NCBI GenBank assembly: GCA_027459785.1
Contig: DAIDGU010000005.1
Coordinates: 1-64,000 of the forward strand
DNA length: 64,000 nt
Source: Ktedonobacteria bacterium
GTDB lineage: Bacteria > Chloroflexota > Ktedonobacteria > Ktedonobacterales > JACDGC01
Reading direction: 5' to 3'
The position numbers and the translations under genes were made by a program. This document shows positions 1 to 8,859 of the stretch, piece after piece. The first letter of the stretch is position 1. Every line of letters begins with the position of its first letter. The notes under the pieces are model-generated. The model was not told the origin of the DNA, did no database searches, and saw nothing but the letters and a program-made list of their open reading frames with translations.

Positions 1-121
1 GCGGGCGGTTGAAACCGCGCCTAAGCGCCTGGCGGCGACGAAGTCCGCCGTCGCGGACTGGAGCTAGTCCACGTAGGTGGACTTCGTGGCGTAGCCCCTA
101 GGCGCGGTTTCAACCGCCCGC
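1..121. repeat. Cloverleaf-like dispersed palindrome, copy 1
   Basis: Outer arms GCGGGCGGTTGAAACCGCGC and its complement close an interior that holds two smaller hairpins, one built on AGTCCGC/GCGGACT and one on AGTCCAC/GTGGACT, separated by GGAGCT. Two more copies lie at 18772 and 33276. The copy starts exactly at the window edge, so its left end may be cut. No reading frame is conserved between copies; it looks like a structural DNA/RNA repeat (REP or MITE type). Confidence 0.85.
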
Positions 122-199
122 CCGTCCCCGGCGCGATTGCAACCGCCCGCGTTTCCGCGCATACGAAAATTCCAAAGGCGAATCCAAAGGCGAAAGGGG

Positions 200-2029
200 G
201 TGGCAGGATTGGCACAAGCGAATGATCCGCTCTATGCGTATGTCGGCGCGTTTGTGGATGAACTGTGGCGCGCGAGGGTGCAGCATATCGTGATCTGCCC
301 CGGCTCGCGCTCCACGCCGCTCGCGCTCTCGTTCGCCATGCGCCAGGCAGACTTTAAACTGTGGCTGCACGTGGATGAGCGGTCGGCAGGTTTTTTTGCG
401 CTGGGCCTGGCGAAGCGCACGCGGCAGCCGGTGGTGTTGGTATGCTCTTCTGGCACGGCAGCAGCGAACTTTTTCCCCGCTGTGGTCGAAGCCAACCTGT
501 CGCATATCCCGCTGATCGTGCTGACCGCCGACCGTCCGCCGGAACTGCGCGACAACGGCGCGCCCCAGACCATCGATCAATTGCGCCTGTATGGCACGCA
601 CGCTAAGTGGTTCGCCGAGATCGCCCTGCCCGAAGGCACGCCCGCCGCGCTGCGCTACATCCGCGCGCAGGCCGCGCGCGCCGCCGCGACCGCCCGCGCC
701 GCTCCCGCCGGCCCGGTGCAGTTGAATATGCCCTTCCGTGAACCACTGGTGCCAAAGTTAGAACACGAAGGCCACGAAAACGACGCAAGCCACGAAAATA
801 GCAATGAAAGAAATACTTATCCGCAGGTCGCAGTCGCCGATGCGTTTGTCAGCCTCATCAATCCATTGGTTATCGAGCGGTTGGCAGAACAGTTGGTTGC
901 GACACGGCAGGGTGTGATCATCGTGGGACCACATCAGCATGGAGGGCTGCCGGCGGAAGTGCTGACGCTGGCCGAGTTGTTGGGCTACCCCATCCTGGCC
1001 GATCCCTTGTCGTGGCTGCGGGGGTTCGCGGATGAGCAGATCATCACGAGCTATGATGCGTTTTTGCGCGATCCCGCGTTTGTCCGTGCCGCCGCGCCGG
1101 AGATGATCGTGCGCTTCGGGGCGATGCCGACGGCCAAGCCGGTGCTGCAATATCTGCAACAATACGCGGGATGCCCGCTGATCGTCGTCGGCGACGCGAA
1201 CACGTGGGACGAGCCGACGCAATTGGCGAGCGAGATCGTGCGCGGCAGCCCGGTACAGGCGTGTGTTGCTTTGACCGCGGTGGCGCGGGCAATCATGGAA
1301 GAAGCGCCGCCGCGCCGGGAGCCGAACGCCTGGCTGGCGCGCTGGCGCGCGGCGAATCGCGCGACGATAGACGCCCTGCGCGCCGGCATCGCGGAGTTCA
1401 GCGACCCCTTCGAGGGGCGCGTTTTCACCGAACTGGCGGAAATCTTGCCGGAGCCAGCGACGCTCTTTGTAGGCAATAGCATGCCGGTGCGGGATTGCGA
1501 CACGTTCTTCTGGGGCGCGACGGGCGTGGGGATCATGGGCAATCGCGGGGCGAACGGCATAGACGGCATCATCTCGACGGCGCTGGGCGTCAGCGCGGCC
1601 CAGCCGGATCACCCCGTCGTGCTGGTCATCGGCGACCTCTCGTTCTATCATGACATGAACGGTCTGTTGGCGGCGAAGCTGCACAAGCTTAACCTGACTA
1701 TCGTGCTGGTCAACAATGACGGCGGCGGGATCTTCTCGTTCCTGCCACAAGCCGACCACCCCGATCATTTCGAGCAGCTTTTCGGCACGCCGACCGGCCT
1801 GGATTTCGCGCCAGCGGTGGCGATGTATGGCGGGCGCTTCACGCGGGCAACGGACTGGGCGCAGTTCCGCGAGGCCGTGACGCAGGGCATCACCAGGGGT
1901 GGGCTGCACGTGGTCGAGGTGCGCAGCGACCGTGTCCGCAACGTGGCCCAGCACCGCGCCCTGTGGCAGCGCGTGCATGCCGCACTGAGCGAGCGTGGCG
2001 TCATCCCGCCGGAAGGCGGCGAGGCATAA
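200..2029 (+). CDS. menD: 2-succinyl-5-enolpyruvyl-6-hydroxy-3-cyclohexene-1-carboxylate synthase
   Basis: ThDP-dependent enzyme that joins isochorismate and 2-oxoglutarate in menaquinone synthesis. About 609 aa. N-terminal CPGSRSTPLAL and DERSAGFFALG are typical MenD motifs; the C-terminal ThDP/Mg site is GDLSFYHD followed by NNDGGG. The GTG at 200 was chosen because AAAGG lies 9 nt upstream and the protein then begins just before the conserved NDPLYAYV; a TTG at 209 is the alternative, and an ATG at 137 would add an unlikely basic leader next to repeat DNA. Residues about 188-204 (LEHEGHENDASHEN...) are encoded by CACGAA-type repeat sequence and are not expected in the family. First gene of the men operon; menH follows after 1 nt. 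Confidence 0.95.
   Translation: MAGLAQANDPLYAYVGAFVDELWRARVQHIVICPGSRSTPLALSFAMRQADFKLWLHVDERSAGFFALGLAKRTRQPVVLVCSSGTAAANFFPAVVEANLSHIPLIVLTADRPPELRDNGAPQTIDQLRLYGTHAKWFAEIALPEGTPAALRYIRAQAARAAATARAAPAGPVQLNMPFREPLVPKLEHEGHENDASHENSNERNTYPQVAVADAFVSLINPLVIERLAEQLVATRQGVIIVGPHQHGGLPAEVLTLAELLGYPILADPLSWLRGFADEQIITSYDAFLRDPAFVRAAAPEMIVRFGAMPTAKPVLQYLQQYAGCPLIVVGDANTWDEPTQLASEIVRGSPVQACVALTAVARAIMEEAPPRREPNAWLARWRAANRATIDALRAGIAEFSDPFEGRVFTELAEILPEPATLFVGNSMPVRDCDTFFWGATGVGIMGNRGANGIDGIISTALGVSAAQPDHPVVLVIGDLSFYHDMNGLLAAKLHKLNLTIVLVNNDGGGIFSFLPQADHPDHFEQLFGTPTGLDFAPAVAMYGGRFTRATDWAQFREAVTQGITRGGLHVVEVRSDRVRNVAQHRALWQRVHAALSERGVIPPEGGEA
761..810. repeat. CACGAA-type repeat arm inside menD
   Basis: A 50-bp purine-rich stretch with three spaced CACGAA units (GAACACGAAG, GCCACGAAAA, GCCACGAAAA). 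It matches one arm of the inverted repeats at 3776, 5448 and 26604. It keeps the menD frame and encodes the His/Glu-rich peptide HEGHENDASHEN. No matching TTCGTG arm is seen nearby, so this is a solo arm. Confidence 0.75.
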
Positions 2030-2030
2030 G

Positions 2031-2866
2031 ATGACATTCGTGGGTGTACAGGTCAATGATGTACGGTTAGGGGCGGAATTGTTCGGCGACCAGCGGGCCG
2101 GGCAGCGGACGCTGGTGCTGGTGCATGGTTTCACCGGCAGCGCCCGCAATTGGCTGCCGCACAAACCTGCCTTTAATGCGGCTGGTTGGCGTGTCATCGC
2201 GCTGGATATGCTGGGGCATGGGCGTTCGGAAGCACCGTATGAGGCCGAGCGTTACAGTATCGAACACTGCCGCGACGACATCCTGGCGGCGCTGGATCAG
2301 CTGGGCGTGCCGGCGGGAAGCGCGATCCTGCTGGGCTATTCGATGGGCGGGCGCATCGCGCTGTATACCGCGCTCACCGGCTATTTTCGTGGGCTGATCC
2401 TGGAAAGCGCATCGCCGGGCATCGCGGACGAGGCCGAGCGCGCGGCCCGCCGCGCCAGCGATGAAGCGCTGGCTGAGCGCATCGAGCGCGAGGGCGTGCC
2501 GGCCTTCGTCGCTTACTGGGAGAATCTGCCTTTGTTCGCGTCGCAGCGCGCCCTGCCGGATGCGGTACAATCAGCAGTGCGGGCGCAACGCTTGCGCAAC
2601 CACGCGCGCGGCCTGGCGAACAGCTTGCGGGGCATGGGAACGGGATCACAGCCGGCCCTGCATGCTCGCTTGCCGTCGCTCACCACGCCAACCCTGCTCA
2701 TCGCCGGCGCGCAGGACGCGAAATACGTCGCCATCGCGCGTGAGATGGCGCAGGCCATCCCTACCAGCACGTTACATATCGTCCCCGACGCGGGACATAC
2801 CGTTCACCTGGAACAACCTCAAGTTTTCGAGCAACTCGTCATCCAATTCTGTCAAGAGGTGCAAGC

Positions 2867-2870
<4 letters not shown>
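2031..2870 (+). CDS. menH: MenH-type alpha/beta hydrolase (SHCHC synthase)
   Basis: Expected to eliminate pyruvate from the MenD product (SEPHCHC) to give SHCHC. About 279 aa, alpha/beta-hydrolase fold: oxyanion loop [12 protein letters not shown], nucleophile elbow GYSMGGR, acid in IAGAQD, and histidine in DAGHTVHLE. The ATG at 2031 comes 1 nt after the menD stop; an in-frame start at 1995 would lie inside menD. Its position between menD and menB supports MenH over a generic hydrolase. The final TGA overlaps the menB ATG (ATGA). Confidence 0.9.
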
Positions 2871-3769
<899 letters not shown>

Positions 3770-3775
3770 AGTTTC

Positions 3776-3961
3776 GAGAGGGTTTCGAGCGAACACGAAA
3801 GCCACGAAAAGACCACGAAGAACACGAAAAAAAAGAAAAGTTGTTCGTAGGGAAGCTTGACAGCGATCCTGTAAAGGTGAAACCGGCTACAGGGAGGCTG
3901 CATTTCAAAAATTTTCGTGGCTTTCGTGAAACTTTTCGTGGCTTTCGTGTTCCCGTCTTTG
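3776..3961. repeat. CACGAA-type inverted-repeat element between menB and menC
   Basis: Left arm at about 3790-3838 carries CACGAAAGCCACGAAAAGAC and further CACGAA units. Right arm at about 3912-3956 carries the complement (TTTTCGTGGCTTTCGTG twice). The centre is unrelated DNA. The arms could form a long imperfect hairpin in the menBC transcript. Same family as the copies in menE and at 26604. It fills nearly the whole 209-bp menB-menC gap. Confidence 0.85.
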
Positions 3962-3978
3962 CCACTGGGAGTGAAACA

Positions 3979-5100
3979 ATGATCATCGCCGACATCCGCG
4001 TCCATCCCTACCACATTCCGTTTCGCCAGCCCTTTGCTACGGCGCATGGCACGCTGGCGGCGCGGGAAGGGGCCATCGTGGAGTTGGTGACAGATGGCGG
4101 GATCGTCGGGCTGGGCGAGATGGCGGCGGTGACGGAGTTTGATGCGCCAGATGTGGCGACGCTGGTGGCGGCGGCACGCGAGGCGGCAGCGCAGATTCGT
4201 GGCCGCTCCTTCTTTGCGCCTGATTGGCGTGCCACCCTATCGCCCTTGCCGCCACCCCTTGACTTCGCCCTCGAACGAGCCCATTTCGATGCTTTCGTAC
4301 GTGAGGGCATCACAAACGGTCATCGACATGATGAGCGCCTCTATCCGCCTGTGCGCGTGAATGCGACCGTCAGCGCGCCGGTGGTGGAGCAGGCGGTGGC
4401 CGATGCCCGGCGTGCCGTTACCGCCGGTTTTCAATGTATCAAGCTCAAAGTCGGTATGCTCGGTGATCCTTCCCTGGAGAGCGGACGCATTTGGGCAGTG
4501 CGCGCCGCTATCGGCCCTGATAGCCAGTTGCGCCTGGACGCCAATGAAGCCTGGACGCTGGATCAAGCGGAAACCATACTGCGCCAGGTACGCGAAGTGG
4601 ATATTCAATTCGTGGAACAACCGCTCGCGCGCACGCATCTGGCAGATATGCGGACGTTACGGCAGCAGACAGGGATACCCATTGCCGTTGATGAAGCGCT
4701 CACTGATCCGGCGAGCTTGCAACGCATCTGGGATGCAGACGCCGCCGATGTGCTGGTGCTGAAGCCGCAATTGTTGGGCGGCATCAATGGAATTCATCCT
4801 GCCGTCGCCCAAGCTATGCTCCGCAAGAAAAGTATCGTTATAACCACCACCCTGGAAGCGGGAGTTGGCGTCGCCGCGACGCTGGCAATCGTGCAACATC
4901 CCATTTTTGCGTTGCCTGGCATGCGTCCCCTTGTGTTGGCCTGTGGGCTGGCAACCTTACCACTTTTGGAAGATGACCTGATCAACGAGACTTTGCCCGT
5001 TGAAAACGGCTGGATTCATGGCGCGAACACGCCCTTTCAACTGGTGACGCTGGACCGCGCCGCCCTGGATCGCTATCGGCTGGAGGTGCCGGAATGCTGA
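3979..5100 (+). CDS. menC: o-succinylbenzoate synthase
   Basis: Enolase-superfamily dehydratase turning SHCHC into o-succinylbenzoate. About 373 aa from the ATG at 3979, which has GGAGTG 5 nt upstream and gives the usual N-terminus (IADIRVHPYHIPFRQPF). Catalytic elements: KLKV (lysines), metal ligands in DANEAW, VEQPL and VDEAL, and LKPQLLGG before the C-terminal cap. The longer frame from 3841 runs through the repeat element and is rejected. Ends 7 nt inside menE. Some homologues also racemise N-acylamino acids, but the operon favours MenC. Confidence 0.93.
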   Translation: MIIADIRVHPYHIPFRQPFATAHGTLAAREGAIVELVTDGGIVGLGEMAAVTEFDAPDVATLVAAAREAAAQIRGRSFFAPDWRATLSPLPPPLDFALERAHFDAFVREGITNGHRHDERLYPPVRVNATVSAPVVEQAVADARRAVTAGFQCIKLKVGMLGDPSLESGRIWAVRAAIGPDSQLRLDANEAWTLDQAETILRQVREVDIQFVEQPLARTHLADMRTLRQQTGIPIAVDEALTDPASLQRIWDADAADVLVLKPQLLGGINGIHPAVAQAMLRKKSIVITTTLEAGVGVAATLAIVQHPIFALPGMRPLVLACGLATLPLLEDDLINETLPVENGWIHGANTPFQLVTLDRAALDRYRLEVPEC

Positions 5101-6728
5101 CGACCTTGCCGGATTGGCTGGCGCGGGCGGCGGAGAACTACCCCGCTAAGCTGGCGCTGCGCTGCGACGGAACCGATTGGAGCTTCGCCGAACTGGATCG
5201 CCAGGCGACGGAATTGGCGCACCGGCTGGCGGCGCAAGGTGTGCGGGCGGGCGACCGCGTGGCGCTGCTGGCGCAGAACGGCTTGCCCTTCGCCGCGCTG
5301 GTGCATGCGCTCACGCGCCTGGGCGCGATCCTCGTTCCCCTGAACACGCGCCTGACCCCGGCAGAGCTGGCCTGGCAACTGGCTGATGTGCGCGCCACCT
5401 GGCTGCTGGCGGATACCCACTATACTGAACTCGCTAGGGAGATCAGGACGCGACACGAAGGGCACGAAGGAACAGAAGGACACGAAAATCATGAGGGATT
5501 GAAAGGACATAAAAGATCGGCTGCACCTTATCCATTAGCTACCGATGAAATCGTTTTGGCAATGGCCTTTTCCGATCCCTTCGTGCTCTTCACATCCTTC
5601 GCGGCCTTCGTGTCGAGTCCTAACATCGAATTTGCCGCTCAGGCAGGGGCATTACGCACCGAGATCGACCTCGATGCGCCCCAGGCAATCATCTTTACCT
5701 CCGGCACGACGGGCCAGCCGAAGGGCGCGATCATCACGTATGGCATGCAGTGGTGGGGCGCGGTCGGCTCCGCGCTGAACCTGGGCCACGATCCGGCGGA
5801 TCGCTGGCTGGCCTGCATGCCGTTCTTTCACGTCAGCGGCCTGTCGATCCTGTTCCGCAGCGTGATCTACGGCATCGGTGTGGTCGTGCATCCGCGCTTC
5901 GACGCCGCCGCGATCAACCGCTCGATCCAGGAGGACGGCGTGACGATCATTTCCGTCGTCGCCGCGATGGTCGGGCGCATGCTGACCGATCTGGGGGAGG
6001 GTCGCTATCCACCGGCTTTCCGCTGCCTGCTGCTGGGCGGCGGACCCGCGCCCGTGCCGCTGCTAGAAACGTGTGCCGCGCGCGCCATCCCCGTGGTGCA
6101 GACGTATGGCATGACCGAGACGTGTGCGCAAGCCGTCACCCTCGCCCCCGCCGACGCGCTGCGCAAGATCGGTTCCGCCGGCAAGCCGCTGGCGGCAGTG
6201 CAACTGCGCATCATGGGCGATGACGGCATAGCTGGCCCGGACGAAGCCGGCGAGATCCAGCTACGCGGCCCGACGCTCACGCCCGGTTATGCCGAACGGC
6301 CCGACGCCACCGCCCGCGCCTACACGCCCGATGGCTGGTTCGCCACCGGCGACATCGGCTATCTGGATGCCGAGGGTTATCTCTATGTGCTGGATCGGCG
6401 CTCCGATCTGATCATCTCCGGCGGCGAAAACGTCTATCCGGCGGAGATCGAGGCCGCCTTGCTGGCGCACCCCGCCGTGCAGGAAGCCGGCGTCTGTGGC
6501 GCGCCGGATGCCGCGTGGGGCCAGGTGCCGGTCGCCTTCGTCGTGTTGCACGCCGGCGCGGCGGCTGCGCCCGCTGAGTTGCGCGCGTTCCTCGCGGATC
6601 GCCTGGCGCGCTACAAAGTGCCAGGCGCGATCTATCTCGTCGCCACGCTGCCGCGCAACGCCGCCGGCAAGCTGCTCCGGCGCGACCTGCCGCGCCTGCT
6701 GCCGGACAATGATCCGATGGCCCCTTGA
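5094..6728 (+). CDS. menE: o-succinylbenzoate-CoA ligase with in-frame repeat insertion
   Basis: Adenylate-forming enzyme that activates o-succinylbenzoate to its CoA thioester, feeding MenB. About 544 aa, longer than typical MenE. Motifs: phosphate loop IIFTSGTTGQPKGA, MTETCA, GWFATGDIGYLD, RRSDLIISGGENVYPAEIE and the C-terminal catalytic lysine in RNAAGKLLRRDL. Residues about 119-177 (HEGHEGTEGHENHEG... to AFVSS) come from an inserted repeat with inverted ends, still in frame. The ATG overlaps the menC stop by 7 nt. Whether the insert is tolerated cannot be told from sequence; all catalytic motifs lie downstream of it and are intact. Confidence 0.92.
   Translation: MLTTLPDWLARAAENYPAKLALRCDGTDWSFAELDRQATELAHRLAAQGVRAGDRVALLAQNGLPFAALVHALTRLGAILVPLNTRLTPAELAWQLADVRATWLLADTHYTELAREIRTRHEGHEGTEGHENHEGLKGHKRSAAPYPLATDEIVLAMAFSDPFVLFTSFAAFVSSPNIEFAAQAGALRTEIDLDAPQAIIFTSGTTGQPKGAIITYGMQWWGAVGSALNLGHDPADRWLACMPFFHVSGLSILFRSVIYGIGVVVHPRFDAAAINRSIQEDGVTIISVVAAMVGRMLTDLGEGRYPPAFRCLLLGGGPAPVPLLETCAARAIPVVQTYGMTETCAQAVTLAPADALRKIGSAGKPLAAVQLRIMGDDGIAGPDEAGEIQLRGPTLTPGYAERPDATARAYTPDGWFATGDIGYLDAEGYLYVLDRRSDLIISGGENVYPAEIEAALLAHPAVQEAGVCGAPDAAWGQVPVAFVVLHAGAAAAPAELRAFLADRLARYKVPGAIYLVATLPRNAAGKLLRRDLPRLLPDNDPMAP
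5448..5624. repeat. CACGAA-type inverted-repeat element inside menE
   Basis: Left end CGACACGAAGGGCACGAAGG and right end CCTTCGCGGCCTTCGTGTCG are near-complementary. Element length is about 177 bp, a multiple of three, and it contains no stop in the menE frame. The interior (about 5500-5580) resembles neither arms nor adenylating enzymes. MITE-like; no transposase is present. Confidence 0.85.
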
Positions 6729-6754
6729 CGCCGCCCACCTTCATGCGCTATACT
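6725..6754 (+). promoter_or_regulatory. Sigma70-type promoter of tRNA-Leu
   Basis: TTGACG (6725-6730) and TATACT (6749-6754) separated by 18 bp, placing the start point about 6760, a few bases before the tRNA. The -35 hexamer overlaps the menE stop codon. Confidence 0.7.
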
Positions 6755-6764
6755 ACCCATACCA

Positions 6765-6847
6765 GCCGATGTGGCGAAATGGCAGACGCGGAGGTCTCAA
6801 AAACCTCTATCCGAAAGGATGTGTGGGTTCGAGTCCCACCATCGGCA
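6765..6847 (+). tRNA. tRNA-Leu(CAA)
   Basis: Acceptor stem GCCGATG/CATCGGC with discriminator A. Anticodon arm GAGGT-CTCAAAA-ACCTC gives anticodon CAA (codon UUG). Long class II variable arm TATCC-GAAA-GGATG. T arm GTGGG-TTCGAGT-CCCAC. CCA is not encoded (ACCT follows). A diverged 3' piece of a tRNA-Leu lies at 8759-8814. Confidence 0.95.
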
Positions 6848-6873
6848 CCTGTGGCCCTATCTAGAGAAATGCC

Positions 6874-6915
6874 AAGCGCCCCTAGAGTATCGAAGGAAGT
6901 TCTAGGGGCGCTTTT
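6874..6915 (+). terminator. Rho-independent terminator after tRNA-Leu
   Basis: Perfect 12-bp stem AGCGCCCCTAGA / TCTAGGGGCGCT with a 14-nt loop, followed by TTTT. Confidence 0.85.
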
Positions 6916-7075
6916 GACGCCAATTGATAGCAGATGACACCCTCTCACGGCAATATGTGTATGATAGCAATACGATGGTGAGCATCATCTTGATGTAAGA
7001 TGGGTTTTGCCACACTGGAAAAAAGAGCCTTGCTGTTCACCTTCCTCAATCGCCAAGGTTGGCATGGTGAACCGT

Positions 7076-7459
7076 TCACTCAGATGGGGCCGCTTGTGAG
7101 TCATCCATCAAAGCCATCCGGTACTCCAACATCCGATGCAGTGTTCCTAGCATCTGATCATATTCATCCTTTTTCCGTTCAATCTCCCCGATCTTGTGGC
7201 GAATCCAGTCGATCACTTCGAGATTGGTCCGCGTATGAGTATCCTGGTCTTGCAAGATATCCTTCATTTCGGCAAGCGAGCATCCTATGCCCTGAAACTT
7301 CTTGATGAGTTTCAGTCGTTCAAGCGCCTCGTCGGTATACGTGCGATAGTTATTTGCCTCTCTGCGGACATGCCGACTGTCCAACAAGCCTTCCTGTTCA
7401 TAAAACCGAATGGTATAGACGGATAACCCCGTCTGTTCGGCTAACTCGTGAATCATCAT
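7076..7459 (-). CDS. MerR-family transcriptional regulator
   Basis: About 127 aa. N-terminal winged helix typical of MerR (IHELAEQTGLSVYTIRFYEQEGLL, then NYRTYTDEALERLKLIKKFQGIGCSLAEMKDIL), followed by a dimerisation helix. There is no clear cysteine-rich metal-binding C-terminus, so a metal sensor is unlikely. Divergent from the epimerase gene at 7562, with a MerR-type operator between them, so that gene is the probable target. Lies in the segment between the intact tRNA-Leu and the tRNA-Leu fragment. Confidence 0.85.
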   Translation of the reverse strand: MMIHELAEQTGLSVYTIRFYEQEGLLDSRHVRREANNYRTYTDEALERLKLIKKFQGIGCSLAEMKDILQDQDTHTRTNLEVIDWIRHKIGEIERKKDEYDQMLGTLHRMLEYRMALMDDSQAAPSE

Positions 7460-7481
7460 TTCCTGTTCTCCTCACAAGGAC

Positions 7482-7512
7482 TTGCCTTAGAGTCCACTCT
7501 ATAGTTTACGCT
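7482..7512 (+). promoter_or_regulatory. MerR-type promoter/operator
   Basis: TTGCCT (-35) and TACGCT (-10) are separated by 19 bp, and the 14-bp palindrome TAGAGTCCACTCTA (7488-7501) fills most of the spacer. Overlong spacers with a centred dyad are the hallmark of MerR-activated promoters. It reads toward the epimerase gene. Confidence 0.65.
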
Positions 7513-7561
7513 CTTATTGCGCAAGTTGCGCAACAACCCAACAGCGTAGGAGAACATCACC

Positions 7562-8401
7562 ATGCGTGTTTTCGTCACAGGAGCACCAGGCTTCATCGGG
7601 TCCGCCGTCGTCCGCGAACTCACCAATGCCGGTCATACGGTCGTCGGTCTGACCCGTTCAGACACCGGTGCCGAGATTCTGAAGAAAGCTGGGGCCGAGG
7701 TGCAACGTGGCTCTCTTGACGACCTCGACAGCCTTCACCGCGGCGCTGCGGCTGCCGACGGCGTCATTCACCTGGCGTTTAATCATGGTTTTTCGGACTT
7801 TGCCGCCGCGCTGAGCGCCGATCTGCGTGCGGTCGAGACAATGGGGGCGGCGCTGGAAAGCACCGGCAAGCCGTTCATCATCACCGCTCACTTACGCGGG
7901 GAAGTCTCGGCGAACGCAGCGCTCAGCCTGGCAGGAGTGCGATCATTAGTCGTCTCGCTCTCCCTGTCCGTGCATGGCGAGGGCGACCACCACGGCTTCG
8001 TGCCGAGACTGATCTCCATCGCCCGTGAGAAGGGAATCTCTGCCTACATCGGCGACGGGTCCAACCGCTGGACAGCGGTCCATCGCCTCGATGCGGCGCA
8101 CCTGTACCGCCTGGCGCTGGAAGCCGCCCCGGCGCGGTCGCAGCTTGATGGAGTCGGCGACGAGGGGGTGGCCTTCCGCGACATTGCCAGCGTCATTGGT
8201 CGCCATCTGAACCTGCCGGTGGTCAGCATTGCTCCTGACGAGGCAGGCACCCACTTCGGCGCTTTTCTTGGTGCCGTGGCGGCACGTGACCTTCCGAGGT
8301 CGAGCGCGCGAACCCAAGAACTTCTGGGATGGCGGCCTGTGCATCCCGGCCTGATCGCGGACATAGAACAGCACTACTTCAACAACGGAAACGAGGCTTA
8401 G
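7562..8401 (+). CDS. NAD(P)-dependent SDR epimerase/dehydratase family protein
   Basis: About 279 aa, extended/atypical SDR. The Rossmann motif GAPGFIGSAVV is at the N-terminus (variant of GxxGxxG), followed by DLDSLHRGAAAADGVIHLAF. The YxxxK active site is not recognisable, as in several atypical SDRs. AGGAG sits 9 nt before the ATG. Downstream of a MerR-type promoter, suggesting induction by a small molecule or stress; substrate unknown. Confidence 0.8.
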   Translation: MRVFVTGAPGFIGSAVVRELTNAGHTVVGLTRSDTGAEILKKAGAEVQRGSLDDLDSLHRGAAAADGVIHLAFNHGFSDFAAALSADLRAVETMGAALESTGKPFIITAHLRGEVSANAALSLAGVRSLVVSLSLSVHGEGDHHGFVPRLISIAREKGISAYIGDGSNRWTAVHRLDAAHLYRLALEAAPARSQLDGVGDEGVAFRDIASVIGRHLNLPVVSIAPDEAGTHFGAFLGAVAARDLPRSSARTQELLGWRPVHPGLIADIEQHYFNNGNEA

Positions 8402-8859
8402 GGGCACACTTCACGACAACGAGTCTTGAGGAACGGACCGGAAGACGACGCGAAACGCGTCACGATAACTTCCAGTCCGTTGCGCAAGGACTTCATGCGC
8501 TTCTTTTTACGGCGTTGGGAATTTCCCGCTGCTAGGAATCGTTGAGGCAAGGAGGAAAATCACCTCACATGCACCTCATCGGGCATCTAGATAGATACAT
8601 TCTCTTATTATATCAACCATGTGGCAATACATATTGTACTGCAATTGTACTGCAACGCGGAGCAAACTCCTGTATGTTGTGGTACAATAGTCGATGGATG
8701 AACTCGCTCTGCGCCCACCTTTCTGGCCTATGCAACGTCTAGCGAGGTAGCTGATTAAGTCTCAAAAACCTTTGCCTGAAAGGGCGTGTGGGTTCGAGTC
8801 CCACCATCGGCACCCCAATACCTGTTCATCCCTTTCTCTACAACAGAGAGGATGCCTGT
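8402..8859. other. Intergenic region around tRNA fragment
   Basis: About 460 bp without a supported protein gene. It holds the 3' tRNA-Leu fragment at 8759-8814. AT content at 8580-8700 is visibly higher than in the neighbours. Nothing else recognised. Confidence 0.6.
8759..8814 (+). pseudogene. Detached 3' part of a tRNA-Leu gene
   Basis: GTCTCAAAAACCT (anticodon loop and stem) and the last 29 nt, covering the T arm and acceptor 3' strand, are identical to the intact gene at 6765. The variable arm differs and no pairing 5' acceptor strand is present upstream. It is either the displaced half of an attachment site or a decayed tRNA copy. Confidence 0.75.

Noticed and set aside
758-2197. 479-codon open frame on the minus strand across menD and menH
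   Set aside because: Arg/His-rich composition, no family motif, fully antisense to a clear MenD; a product of GC-biased third positions.
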